From Amoebidium appalachense (taxonomy: Eukaryota; Ichthyosporea), in the NCBI GenBank assembly GCA_963693365.1, contig CAVNZM010000008.1, positions 434,001 through 498,000 on the forward strand: a stretch of 64,000 bases of DNA, written 5' to 3'. The notes beneath the pieces were generated by a model. The model was given only the letters and a program-made list of their open reading frames with translations, had not been told where the DNA came from and ran no database searches. Both the position numbers and the translations under genes were made by a program. The stretch's first letter is position 1. Each line of letters begins with the position of its first letter. Positions 28,848 through 41,810 of this stretch are shown here, one piece after another.

Positions 28848-29689
28848 ACGACTTGGTGGAGTCATGAAATATGTCAAGTTATAATTTTTTTCTTGCGGTA
28901 AACCTGTCCTACAGCCGCAGTTGGAGAGAGATATTCTGAAGGGTGTAGTACTGAAGCTGTGATTTTGGGGAGACGTACACAAGAAAGCTAACCTGCAAAG
29001 AAATGGAGGGGTGGGGCGAGGGTGGGGGGGGGGGGGGGGGGGGGGGGGGGAGAGGGGAGGGGGAGGGGGAGGAGGGGGGAGGGGGGGGGGAGGGGAGGGA
29101 GGGGGAGGGGGGAAGGAGGGGAAGGCTTTTGCTGTAAGATTATCCCAGAATTAGGCCCGTTTGCGGAGAATTTTTTAAATGTGGATTTCATTTCGATCTT
29201 GGCATCAGACAGCGCTAAGAATGGCTATATATTATCATACACTTGTCATAGACACAATGAGATAGTCGGTGAAATGGCTTCACCGGATACCCCACGAGAT
29301 ATACCAAAAACGAGAATTCTACCGCAAGACTGCTAAAAGCTGCATGTAGGACTCAACTACTGGGGTCAATGAGTGCTAAATTTTAGGTACTTCTTGTCGA
29401 ATCTAGTATCATAGAAGTTACTGTTACAACTACAAATACGAATCACATGCCAGTGTAATGCCGCCTAAACGATTTTAAGCTTTAGCAAAATTTTCGTATA
29501 TATATATCGGTCTCCCCCTGGTCCACAGGCCAACTACCTATACGTGTGTGTACTCTGTGTGGGTGTGTTTGTGCTTGTTCACGTGCCTGTGTGTGTGTGT
29601 GGTTGTTTTTGTGCTAGTGCTTGTGTGTGTGTGTGTGTGTGCGTGTGCGTGTGTGCTTGTGCGTGTGTGCGTGTGTGCGTGTGTGCGTG

Positions 29690-29743
<54 letters not shown>

Positions 29744-29758
29744 TACTTGCGCACATGC

Positions 29759-29790
<32 letters not shown>

Positions 29791-29811
29791 TTGTTTTTGT
29801 GCTAGTGCTTG

Positions 29812-30054
<243 letters not shown>

Positions 30055-30519
30055 GTCATGGTGGGTGGGCTAGGCCACGGTGCATGTTCTGCATGGTCAG
30101 CCGTCCGTGCACTTTGTTGGTTGTATTCACCGGGTACTGTTTATCTGTATGCTGCTATCGTGCATGCATGCCACACACGGAATTGTGTTGCTAAGAACAA
30201 AGCAATTTGTTCATGTGTGTGCATGCTAATGACGTACGGTGTAGGCACATCCATGCATGTGTACATAAGAAGTGGGGGTGAATGGTTTGCTGCAACAGGT
30301 CTTGCAAGATGTGATTCAACGCTCTGGGTCAGTCGACTATACAAGGGCCAACACATACCAGCAGAAATGTCTGCTGAAACCAAACAATTATATAACAACA
30401 ATCGAAAACAGCCGAACGTTTCGGCTTTGATTTGATTTGGGCAGAATAGTTCTGCTTTCTACGCATGTGTGGCGCCACCTAACTGCGTTTGCATGATTGG
30501 GTGTTAGCGCCCATGGTCC

Positions 30520-30950
30520 AGCTAAAGGGCCCAACCACATCGGCAGAGTCAACTTGCAAAAAGCAGAATTATTCTGCAAAAAAGGGAATTATTCTGCCTT
30601 TAGCAGAATTATTCTCCAAAAAGCAGGATTATTCTGCAAAAGCAGAATCACTCTTTAACAGAACTATTATGCTTTAAGCAGAATTATTCCGCAAAAGCAG
30701 AATCAATCTGCTTTAAGCATCATGCTGCAAAAAACAGAGCTATTCTGCTTTCGACAGCACAATGTTTCTGCTTTTAGCAGATTGATTCTGCTTTTAGCAG
30801 AATTATTCTGCTTTTGCAGAATAACTCTGCTTTTGCAGAATAATTCTGCTTTTGCTGAATAATTCCGATTTTAGCAGAATAATTCTGGTTTTTGCTGAAT
30901 AATTCTGCTCAAAGCAAGTTGACTCGGCCGGTGTGGTTGGGCCCTCAGCT
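30520..30950. mobile_element. Inverted-repeat element built from AGCAGAAT-type palindromes
   Basis: The terminal arms are near-perfect inverted repeats: the left arm runs from AGCTAAAGGGCCCAACCACA through GAGTCAACTTGC; the right arm reads GCAAGTTGACTC then TGTGGTTGGGCCCTCAGCT. Between them are about a dozen imperfect 14-base palindromes (GCAGAATTATTCTGC and variants). In the left half the palindromes are joined by A-rich spacers, in the right half by T-rich spacers, so the whole element is itself an inverted repeat. There is no coding capacity. A MITE-like or fold-back element is the simplest class, but the palindromic filling is unusual. Confidence 0.8.
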
Positions 30951-31104
30951 ACGCCTTGCACTAGCTTACAAGGCACACAGTGTGCACTGGGTCTGTTGTG
31001 TGATTAAGGGTTACAGTGTTTGTAAGGTTGATACATATTTCAGTGACTCATGATGTATGCGTGTGTGGTAGAAATTGCATGCAATCTGGGTGAACTTACA
31101 GCAA

Positions 31105-31235
31105 GGAGAATGACTGTGCAAGAAACAAAACTATCCTGCGAAATGCAGTTCATTTCTGCAAGGTAGATTAATTCTGCAAAAGCCAGACGCATTCTGCTCA
31201 CGACAGGGAATTATTCTGCTTCTATAGATAGAAAC
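31105..31235. repeat. Decayed copies of the AGCAGAAT palindrome motif
   Basis: Several TTCTGCAAAA, ATTCTGCTC and ATTATTCTGCTTC pieces match the interior of the 30520-30950 element but without its arms. An isolated AGAATAGTTCTGC piece also precedes the element at about 30442. Confidence 0.55.
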
Positions 31236-31559
31236 AGATTTTCGTCCTGCTTGCAGCATAGCCACCCTGCAGGCCTTTGTTTGTAGAACTGTTGAGAGAG
31301 AAGCACGGCTACGCTGCAAAGGCATCAAGCATGTCGATCACGGTACGGCTCAGAAATGCAATCCACATCTGTCTTCTCTGTCTACTTAATAAAGCTCCCT
31401 CTGCAAAATCATCGCCTATAGCCCTCAAGGTTTTGTACTTCTCACCCCTGCAGGCTCCTTCAGGCTCTTTCGCTCACGGCCCTATGTAGGTGCTATGACC
31501 TCTTTTAACTAGACTTTTATCACTCAACAAACACAGACGCCGAGGCTAGCGCTCTCACG

Positions 31560-31979
<420 letters not shown>

Positions 31980-32359
31980 AGACTCTCTCTTCCTCCTCTC
32001 TCCCTCTCTCCCTCTCTCTCTCTCTGCATGTGTGTGTGCGCGTGTGTGCGTGTATGCGCGCGCGCGCGTGTGTGTGTGTGTGTGTGTGCGTGCGCGTGTG
32101 TGTGCGTGTGTGTGTGTGCGTGTGTGTGCGTGTGTGTGTTGTCTGCCTCCGTTTCGGTCTCTCTCCGTCTGCCTGTGTGTTTGTTTATGTGTGTGCTTCT
32201 TTCTCCCTCCTCCCTTTCTCTCTCCTGCGCGCTCTCTCTCTTTCATATATGTCTCCCGGGTCCCCCTTCACCCTACCGGCCCACCTGGCAGCGACAAATT
32301 TGTTTGTTTACATACAAACGACGACTTCAATGTTGCCCATGTTGCCGTGGGCTGTGCAT

Positions 32360-32875
32360 CTGATTGGCTTCAGCATCGGACGTTCTGATTGGCGACATCG
32401 CGCAGCCACGGTCAACCAGAGCACTCATTGGCTACCGTGTGTGCTGTGCGAAATACCTTTGTTTTATCGTTCACTTCAAAGTGCCGTATCCAGCGGTTCC
32501 ATGCTATATCCACTCGTTCCCTCCCTCTTTTTTTTTTTTTTTTTTTCCCGCAATATATGGGGAATTTCAATTTTTCAATTGTCAAAGAGTCAAATACAGC
32601 ACGCCTCAATCGCTACAAGTCACAGCGCCAACGGCTCTGGAATTTGGCTGCTTTTCCTTTCTATATGAGCGTAATCAGCGGCATAGGGGGAGCCATGAGG
32701 CTCGGGCAGGGTCTCGGCGGATCTGGTCTCTGCCTATGACTCCAAGTACAAATTCATATGCGTGTGATTGTGGAACAATCTCACGCATACGTTTCTTCAC
32801 ATTACCACGAACCATTGGCTGCCGATCATGTAGCAGTTACACCGGTAATACTTCCAGCCGGGCGGTGATTGGCGG
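32360..32875 (+). promoter_or_regulatory. CCAAT-motif cluster upstream of the Cys/His-rich gene
   Basis: ATTGG motifs at about 32363, 32388, 32427, 32814 and 32868, four of them as the GATTGGC or CATTGGCT form of the NF-Y type. The last lies about 125 bases before the proposed start codon. No clear TATA box; TACAAATAA lies at about 32898. Confidence 0.4.
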
Positions 32876-32992
32876 ACTGAGGCGGCCTGGCCACAAGTAC
32901 AAATAATGGCCTTCAACATTGATGCCAGTTCAGAAACTCAAGAGTCAAGCTTACCTAAAGCTTGATCTAGAGAAGGAGAGAGTCGCTTAAAA

Positions 32993-35232
32993 ATGCTGGT
33001 AAAGAGCCCCCGACCCGAATAGTCTACAGTACCACGGTGCTATTAACACTGTTCATGTGGTATATGCTGGGTGCATGGTTTTTAGTACTTGCTGTACTGT
33101 ACATACACGGGTAGGCAGATATGGAGTCTCGACGCGGCTCTTGCTGGTGTATGCTTTCTAACGGTGTGCACTAGCTGCCTGTACAGCAAGCCCCCGGTGC
33201 TTTGGCGCAGCCGCAAGTTCGGCCATTGGAAAGCAACAACGAAGCCAACCAGCGACCAAAACGTGCCAGCGAAGAGTCTGCCGTGCTGAGGGCTACCCGT
33301 CACTGTCCCGAGACTCATGAGGGCGACGAGAGAGCCGAATACTCGGTGGGTGGTAGACTCTGTTGCACTTTCTCTGTCTGTTACTTACTCACTGTGTCTC
33401 ACGGCTAGCTTGCCTTTTCATTTTCTGTTTCCTTTCTGCTTTATTTTTTGTTTTCTTTCTGTTTTCTTTCTTTTTTTGTTATCCACAAGCCCTTTCTGTT
33501 TTCTTTCTTTTTTTGTTATCCACAAGCCGTCATGGGACCTGTTTCACGGTACCTGTTTCACGGTACACATGAGGGTTGTGGTGCAGCGATGCTGTGTCGC
33601 ACGGCTAGCTTGCCCCTTTATTTTCTAAAATTTCCTTTCCGTGTTCTTTCTGTTTTCACTTTTTATGTGTTTTCCCACGTACCCGGCATGGGACCTGTGT
33701 TTCACGATATACATGCGGGTTGTGGTGCAGCGATGCTGTGTCGCACGGCTAGCTTGCCCCTCTATTTTCTATTTCCTTTCTGTTTCCTTTCCGTTTTCTT
33801 TCTTTTTATGTGTTTTCCCACAACCCGGCATGGGACCTGTGTTTCCGGTATACATGCGGGTTGTGGTGCAGCGATGCTGTGTCGCACGGCTAGCTTGCCC
33901 CTCTATTTTCTTTTTCCTTTCTGTTTCCTTTCCATTTCTTTCTTTTTATGTGTTTTCCCACAACCCGGTATAGGACCTGTGTTTCACGGTATACATGCGA
34001 GCTGTGGTGCAGCGATGCTGTGTCGCACGGCTAGCTTGCCTCTTTATTTTCTTTGTCCTGTCTTGCACTTTTCTATGTTTGTGTGTCATAGACCATGATG
34101 ATCATGTTAGCTATGGGTCCACCACTCGGCATGGGACCTCTGTCTCGCAGTATTTATACATGCTTTGGCGTGATTTTGGTGCGGCGATGATGTGTCACAC
34201 AGCTAGCTTGCTTCCAGTGGATACGGCCTGGCAGTCCCTTTCTTCTTCTTTGTCTTCTGCGGCCCTTTTTTCCTTCGCTGCGTCTTGGTGTTGCCACTTG
34301 CAACTTTCATTTCTTCTCATCACTCTGCTTCGAGTTTAACCGCCCATTCTCCACAGGCCCCTCCAGATGGCATGGACTCGGACAGTGGGTTGGTGGCCAT
34401 GCGTGTCCTAGTGCAATGCCGCATCTGCCATCTGCTGAGCAACAACATGGTTGTCGGCTTGGCCCGACAAGGCTATCAGCAGTCGGACTTCCTCGTGTGC
34501 GACACCAACCACTGCCGCAGGCAATCGGGAGTTGTGACAAGTTCCAGGTCGAAGAGAACCAATCAGTGGCTGCCTATGTTCCTGGATGCACTGCTCACGG
34601 CCACCAGTGATAAGGTATGTGTCTCAGTGTGCAATGAAACGGACCGTGTGGACCACAACATTGAAACGTCCACTTGAAGCCCTGAACCACTCTATAGCTA
34701 TAATAGCACAGCATGTCACCGGGTGCCCAAACGCATACGTTCTTGCTCAGTGTTTCACTAGCCACCTACGGCGTGCAGAAGCTGTTCGCAGTGGAAGATA
34801 TGTGTTTATTAAGAAACGGTTACCATATCGGCATCATCCAATCTGATGTGTTGACAATTCCTATAGCGAGGAGCCCTCCCCTGAAACCCCCCCCCTCCCC
34901 CTAGCCTCCCCCCCCCCCCCCCCCCCCAACCCCACCCACCCACCCACCCACCCACCTAACCAACCAACCAACCAACCAACCAACCATGGCCACCACCAGA
35001 CACACAGAAGAAACCTCCACCTCCACCACCACCACCTGTTGCACTTCCCCCTTCCCCCCCCCCCCCCCCCCCCCCCCCCCCTCTTCTGGGGTTCCTGATG
35101 ATTATTTAAAAAATTGAGCGATCTTCGAAGTCCTCAAACAATGCAATAGAAGGGTAACAGCTCCGACATGGTTGCAATTCGTTTTCCCCTGTAGGAAACC
35201 CTTTGGGTCTCCCTCATATCCCCCCCCCCAAA

Positions 35233-35283
<51 letters not shown>

Positions 35284-35284
35284 C

Positions 35285-35318
<34 letters not shown>

Positions 35319-36763
35319 GGGCACCCCTACCTACCCTAGTGAGTGACATACTATGTAATATTAAAGCTATTAGAAGCTAACACAACTATAATGAAAGGCA
35401 CACGAGGCAGAAAGAGAAAACGTTGTCGGTGTTGTGATTGATCCTGGTGATGGCTAATGCTTTATTTGCCGTGTGGCATCTTGGCAGACAACGCTACTAG
35501 TAACGTGACAACCCATATTCGTGCAGGATTTTACGGACTTGCTCGACGCGCTGGTCAAGCGTGTGGGCTGCAACAAGGGCATGTTTACTGTGGGGCTCAA
35601 GGAGATCCGCTGCAACCACCTGGCATGCAGGCCTTCATGCCACATGGACTGCAAAGACGACGGCAAGGGGGGCAATGGCCCTGCACGCAGAAAGAACGGC
35701 ACGTCAAACTATGACGTCATTGCACACATGGTGGCCACGGTGTTTGGCCCACGCATGCATGTGCCCAAATGGATCGAGGTAAGTGCAGCTGCGCTTCTGA
35801 TTGCCGCCGCTACAGTGTGTGTGTATGGTACTGCCATAGTCAGAAAGTGTAAAGCAGGCGTAACCACCCACTTTGTTTCAGCAGGCGTAACCACTCACAT
35901 GCATGTTCAGGGGTCCAACAACTTGGAAGGCTTGTGCATGCGTATACGGTATATTGTGGCATCTAATTGATTTAAATGGTTACACATACTATTTAACGGG
36001 GTTGTGGGAGTGGAGGCACTTTTGCTTGCAATCCCCACGTTCACTATACCCAGTGTGGCACGTCACAGCTCAGTATGCAAACTGATAATAAATTGGAAGA
36101 TGTCGAGACTGAGACACACAGAGATGGACGAGCACTCGTTGAACTCTTTCGAGTCGTACCCGGCATGGCGAATGTGGCTTGAACACTTTATCTCGTTGCT
36201 TTCTATATGAATCACACAATTCTACCACTAACACGTAGTCCACCACCCAGGATGCCACAACCCACGAAGCCGGCCGAGCCCCACCCAAAACACCTGCACG
36301 CCGAAAACCCACGCGACCCACAACCAAAGGCAACACGGACAGAGTGGACAGCCCCCACGTGGCCACACAGAAATGGGTGCAGGCCATGGTTGGGGATGTG
36401 GCCGATGTGACCCTCGAGGCCGTGCTGCCCTCGTATTATCGTGTTGGGACAAGCAGGACGCGGTGGTGCTGACGGACGGGGTTAGCCCCAAGTTTAGCAA
36501 GCTGATCACCCCCGACCGGGACCTGGGGCCATATGATGGGCCGGCAATGTCGCATGAGGAATGTGAGATGTTTTGTGTTGAGCTGTGGGGGAGGACGATT
36601 GAGCGTGGGATGGCTGCAGCACGCTGTACCATGTGCTCTGGCCACACATTTTTGAGATCCAACCCCTTTGGAAGTCATGTGGAAGCTAACCTAAGACTAA
36701 TAATCTCTATTTTGTCGTTCTTTTCGCGCACCGACTCTTCAACCCGTTTTCTCCACTCACTCA

Positions 36764-36808
<45 letters not shown>

Positions 36809-36839
36809 CCCCCCCCTCTCCCCGAGTCTCTCTCTCTCT

Positions 36840-36880
<41 letters not shown>

Positions 36881-36942
36881 CCCCCCCCCCCCCGAGTCTC
36901 TCTCTCCGAGTCTCTCCCTCCCCCTGCCCCTCCCCCCCCCCC

Positions 36943-36973
<31 letters not shown>

Positions 36974-37532
36974 ACACACATACACACGAACACAAAGCTT
37001 GGGGTGGGGGGGGTGCGGGGGGGTCCAAGGAACAAGGGGGGGGGGAGGGGGGAGACAATACCAGGACATTCCCCTATCACCAGAACCGAGAGATCCTTTA
37101 CGAATTCAAAACTCCTTTTTATCAATTCTGGCTTCATCATATTAATCTCGGCGAATTTTTATTCGCTAATACCTGGAACCCTATTGGTTTATAGCGCACT
37201 GTAAGTTACAGCCACAACGACTCCTACACATATTGTATACATACAGTTTTACACCAAAACACCACACCACCAGCCACACACGAAAGCGCAAACACAAACA
37301 GAAACACACGGGCTCGCTGGCACTGTCACACACACCAGACCGGCATTGGCACACGACTACATAATACATGTAGACACATAAACCCGCACATTGCCCCGCC
37401 ACCCACCACCTTCAGCCAAGCTGCCAGCCACAATCTCCAAGCCAGACGACACCACACATCACACCACAACACATGACAGAGAGGGTGGGTGTTTTGAAGG
37501 TTGAAGTGGCAAAGCGGTATGAATGGGGGGGA

Positions 37533-37583
<51 letters not shown>

Positions 37584-37671
37584 CTGTGTATGTGCACGTG
37601 CGTGCGTGCGTGCGTGCGTGTGTCCATGAGTGCGTGTGTGCTGGGTGTTTTTTTTTTCCTTTTTTTTTTTT

Positions 37672-37702
<31 letters not shown>

Positions 37703-38128
37703 GGAAGAGGGGTGAGGGGGCATCTGGCCAATGGGGAGGGGGGAGGGGGGGAGGGGGGAGGGGGGATAGATAGGTCAAGGAAAAGCCATGTTGGCAAGTT
37801 GAACCGTGACTGACCCCACTCCCACGTCCCCGCCCCCTCCCCTCCCCCCGCCCCCCCCCCCCCCCCCCCCCGCCCCCTTCCCTCCCCTCCCCTCCCCCCC
37901 TTCCCTCCCCCCCCCCCCCCCCCCCCCCCGGAGCCCTCTACAGGCCCCCCCAGTCCCCCTCCCCTTTCTCATCCCCCCCCCCCCCTCCACCCCCTTGGCC
38001 AGCCGCCAAAAACAACAACAACAACAACATCATCATCATCATCATCATCATCAACCCAAAAAAGGATGGTGGAGAGGAGGGTGCAGGGTGCGGAGGACTG
38101 TTGCAGGTGTGCATGTGTGTGTGGGGGG

Positions 38129-38171
<43 letters not shown>

Positions 38172-39214
38172 CAGTAAATAAACACGCCCAACCTGCTGCT
38201 TTCGGCAATAATAAATTGCCGGCTTGCTACTCGTGACTTTTTCCATCCATTCCATGGTGTTCTAGGACCCACCACCAAAGAATCAGGACCCGGATGTCTT
38301 ACCAGGCAGGTGTACATGTAACTTAGCCGCGAGTCGATATCTCAGCTTCACACCAACAAAGAATTTATTTCTATAAAAACCGTCACCCCCCCCCCCCTCC
38401 CCCCCTCCCTCCCCCCCCTCCCCCCCCCCCCCCCCCCCCCCCCCGCCTTCACCGATGCCACCAAACATGCAACACTGGAGAGAGAAGGAGAGAGCGAAAA
38501 GAAAAACAGTTGAAACCGTGGATAGGGGGAGAGAGGACACCGAAACCAATATAGAGCCGATTATATTGTGAGCCGATTCCGCGCAACACCCACAGACACA
38601 ACGAATACAGCACACAGGCTACAACTGCAGTGCCTTGAGGAGGAAGCCGTTAACACCCCCCCTTCCACCCCCCCCCCCCCCCTGCCCCCCTCCCCCCTCC
38701 CCCTTCCCTAACCCCCCCCCGCCCCTCCCCCCCCCCCCTTTCCCTCCCCCCTGCGTGCATGCAGCACGGCAAATGGCGGCCCATTTAGTCTTGCGGTGGC
38801 CAGGCAGAATATGGCATTACACTATGCCGGGGAGATTGTAAAGTTGTTGTTGTTGTTGTGTGTGTGTGTTATTGTTATTTGGGGAGAGGGGGGTGGGGGG
38901 GTGGGGGGGGGGGGGGGGGAGTGTTTGCCCAGAGTGTAGTGTTTAGAGAGGGTTTCTTTCAGGTTTCCAAATCCGGTCGGGTCAGAGAGGTTTCTAGCTA
39001 TGTGATTGGTCTGCTGCGCATCAGAGCTGGTAACCGACATGTTTTGCCGGCAGCAAGACACAGATGTGCCATCATACAACCAAAAGAAAAAGAAAAAAAG
39101 AAGAAAGCAAGAAAGAAAAAGGGGAGAATAATAACCAGGCCTAAGGAAGAAGCTGCAGTCCGAATTTTTGATTTATATGGCTTGACCCGGATGTGCTGGA
39201 ATGGGGCCAATTAA
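32993..39214 (+). CDS. Cys/His-rich protein of unknown function, eight exons
   Basis: Not recognised. Exons read: 32993-32998 (ATGCTG, donor GTAAAG), 33187-33345 (branch-like CTAAC and acceptor TACAG), 34357-34614, 35527-35778 (donor GTAAGT), 36251-36678, 38266-38309, 38765-38837, 38963-39214 (stop TAA). All phases agree, giving about 490 residues if one break in exon five is bridged. Exon three has CRICHLL and CDTNHC; exon four has RCNHLACRPSCHMDC; exon five has CTMCSGH, so several zinc-binding clusters are likely. The exon-four/five junction is Pro/Arg/Thr-rich. The last exon carries a Lys-rich run (KEKEKKKKARKKKGR), a plausible nuclear localisation signal. A nuclear, DNA- or chromatin-associated role is inference only. 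Exon five is read in frame one to about 36445 and then in another frame; see the frame-break finding. The donor at 36679 (GTGGAA) and the first exon are the weakest borders. Confidence 0.6.
33385..34215 (+). repeat. 141-144-bp minisatellite inside intron 2
   Basis: Core GTGGTGCAGCGATGCTGTG followed by TCGCACGGCTAGCTTGCC recurs at about 33577, 33721, 33862 and 34003 (spacing 144, 141, 141). Diverged partial copies lie at 33395 and 34170. Each unit contains a T/C-rich stretch and ends before ACCCGGCATGGGACCTGTG. Confidence 0.85.
34915..35085 (+). repeat. (CCCA)n, (ACCA)n and poly(C) tracts
   Basis: C run at about 34905-34927, CCCA repeats to 34955, ACCA repeats to 34985, then C run 35052-35081; intronic. 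Confidence 0.9.
35235..35318 (+). repeat. (AAT)n trinucleotide repeat
   Basis: Roughly 80 bases of AAT units interrupted once by AAACGT; intronic. Confidence 0.96.
36765..38170 (+). repeat. Intronic low-complexity block
   Basis: (CT)n and C runs at 36765-36960, about 56 G at 37528-37583, T-then-G 37649-37704, C/G-rich to 37930, (AAC)n(ATC)n at 38017-38052 and about 55 G at 38117-38170. Ordinary, CA-rich sequence lies at 37060-37480 with no exon seen. Confidence 0.85.
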
Positions 39215-40002
39215 TCCGCCTAAAAGAAACCCCCTTTAACCTTTTTGATAATGAGTTAATCAGTACTACTATTTTTAGGCCGTTACCGGTTCAAAGGAGC
39301 CTATTCCTTTATTACCGAGCCCGTGAAAATACATGATGGCAGAACGTGCTTGAAATGTTACAAAATTTGATACACACAAGAAAGTCTAGTTTTGTGCCGT
39401 TGATCTAACCATATGTATGTATTATTTGTGGGGGCCTGTGAGTGGAAGTTACCAAGGCTCTGTGATGCTGTGGGGTTTACTAAATGGATGTTGGGGTGGC
39501 CCAGGTGGGAAGCAGGCTGAAATTCCATATAAAATCAGGGGCCAATCAAATCCCTTGAGGTATTAGCGCCGAGCAGCCGCCACACGTTGGAAGACTCCCC
39601 GCTCATCATACTATTATGCATTCTAGGTCATCCGGCCTGGCCCCAGATGCCACACCCAGCCTGTGACACAAGGACACTTGAAGCAATTGAATCTAGGGCC
39701 ACAAAACTCATATTAGCTTGATCACCCCCCCCCCCCCCCCCCGCCCCCCCCCCCCCCGGCCCCCCCGGGGGGGGGGGGGGGGGGGGGCAAACACACCCAC
39801 ACCCACACGTGCCTTCATGTTATCCAGCATCATGGCACACACGCAACAAAGGGGGGAGGGGGAGTCAAAGAAGATGAAAAACCGTACCTCACTCACGACG
39901 TCGTCTGGAAATAACGGTCACCCCCACCTGCCTATCCGAGCCTACCACCACAATCAACACCATGTACACCAACGTGACACACACCGTGATACTGTGTGAA
40001 AC

Positions 40003-40084
<82 letters not shown>

Positions 40085-40300
40085 GTGATTCCCCGTGCGA
40101 TGGCATCCCCCCCTCCCTCCCCCCCTCTCTCTCCCCCCTACATCTTAGTTATGTTTATCACCAAGAACCTCATTATTCGGAACTGTGGACAATAAACACC
40201 TGTTGAGTACTGATTAAAGACCCTAATATCCGTGCTGCAATATATTATGATACTCACCTTAAAATGTCTGTTTCTGAATCATGACATTATTAGTTTTTAA
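39215..40300. other. 3' flank of the Cys/His-rich gene, no clear gene
   Basis: Unique sequence, a C-then-G run at 39722-39787 and (AC)n at 40006-40080. A short frame at 39880-40005 looks mildly protein-like but has no start or splice support. AATAAA at 40191-40196 could be a polyadenylation signal for the upstream gene. Confidence 0.4.
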
Positions 40301-40495
40301 CTTATCCCGTTTTGTTCCCGGAGATACCCCTAGGGGCCCTGAGGGGGAACTACCGCCTTCCACCCAGCACCGACAGTACTCTAGCTAGGGTGCTACGATG
40401 CTAGTAGCTAAACTAACACACCTATAACAATCCTAACTATATGTACACACTTTGCCCAGGGTATCAACCCCAGCCACGCCGGTGGGTAGGTTGAC
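40300..40495 (-). mobile_element. Retroposon family B, copy 1 (reads on the - strand)
   Basis: Shares GTTTTGTTCCCGGAGATACC, CCCTAGGGGCC, GGGGGAACTACCGCCTTCC, CCAGCACCGA and CCCCAGCCACGCCGG with the 47 kb copies. On + the element follows a T-rich stretch, so on the - strand it ends in an A-rich tail, typical of a SINE or a LINE 3' end. Confidence 0.75.
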
Positions 40496-41230
40496 ATTGT
40501 TAGTATTATATACTAATCACGTTCAAAAACAACTTACGCTGCTTCAGATGCATTTGAATGTGACTGAGACTGTTGGTGGGTGTTTGGCAGCCACAAATAC
40601 TCCTGCCCGCCAGCAGTGCTCAATGTTAAAGGGGTCGTGTTTCACTTTTCAAATTGAGATACGCTTACCACGTTTGATAGCCTAGAGTGATCGTATTTAT
40701 ATATTTGTAATCCTATTCGAGCGAATCATCAGTGACGAATGTGATTAAAATACATTTGTTGTGCACCACCAACCACGCCCTTACATCCCGTACCTAGAAC
40801 AGTGCATTTACCAGCTACTACGCATTGTGATAACAGACCAGTCAAAATTGCAGCTTTGGCCTCTTAGAGGGATAGGTGGATGTAAAGGAACTTGGAAAAA
40901 TAAATGGTGGGTGGGTAGAGGAAGGGGGCGGGCGGGCGGGGAGGGGGGGGGGGGGGAGGGGGGGGGGGAGCAACCAGAACCACCCTTACAAAGTCCTTTC
41001 CTATCTGCAGCAGGACCTCCCCCTCTTACCCCCCTCCCCCCCCCCTCCAAATGACACACACACACACCAACGTGCACACACACACAGACACACCGGCACA
41101 AGCACACCACCTCCGCCCCCCCATTAAAAAAAAAAAAAAGGACCTTGAAAGCTGACAAGACCGATAAGACCGATAAAAAAGAAACGAACAGAGTTTATTT
41201 GCGGTTGTGGTGTTGTGGGCAGGGGAACCA

Positions 41231-41271
<41 letters not shown>

Positions 41272-41810
41272 ATTCCCCATAACTTAGTCCAAGCACTTTT
41301 GTGCTTCAACCTAGTCAAAGGACGTGTGTGCGCATTTGCGCCTTTGCTATGTGTACAAAGTTTTGCGATGGCAAGGTGTCAATTGATGACTCGCATATTA
41401 TGCATTATATACGGTCTGCACAACGGTACCAACAGCATCACTGCTGTTTAGAAGACAAGCAAGGTATCTGGAGTAATGTTTGTAGGTGTGCTTTTATTTG
41501 CACTTTGTGTCGCTACACGTTTTATCATGTTCATGTACTTGGCAAGTATGTACACCTAAAAATAAACTTTACTCTCTCGTAATGCACAGTTGGCATTTCG
41601 AAGGTGAGTGAACACATGGTACTGCTACTGTTTTCATCAATTTGTGCCCAAGCAGGCCCTCTCATCATCAGTCCCTTCATTCGTAAGCTTTTCTTAATTT
41701 CAAACAAAGTGCGGCACCAACGCCAGCCCTCGTGACAATTTTTTTTAAACATTTTTTAACCACGGCCCATTATATAAAGGTCAACCTTAACAAATGTCTT
41801 TGCACTAAGT
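40496..41810. other. Intergenic between family B and the kinase gene
   Basis: G runs at 40939-40969 and 41234-41269, (AC)n scraps at 41055-41090, otherwise unique. AATAAA on the - strand (TTTATT at 41493-41498) could be the polyadenylation signal of the kinase gene, about 310 bases past its stop. Confidence 0.45.

Larger units (their letters stand above)
25600..29500. other. Intergenic, AT-richer; no gene recognised
   Basis: Unique AT-rich DNA to about 26700, then G runs (26750-26782, 27233-27269, 28100-28124, 28299-28326, 28759-28847, 29022-29117) and about 210 bases of (AC)n at 27687-27901. No frame shows both splice context and family motifs. Confidence 0.55.

Noticed and set aside
29000-29340. 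Open frame following a G tract with a plausible C-terminal peptide
   Set aside because: The Gly/Arg start is repeat-derived and the following 75 codons have no splice context or motif.
39880-40195. Thr-rich peptide (ITVTPTCLSEPTTT) reminiscent of a secreted glycoprotein
   Set aside because: No start codon, splice sites or neighbouring exons in phase; two frames are equally open and it runs into (AC)n.
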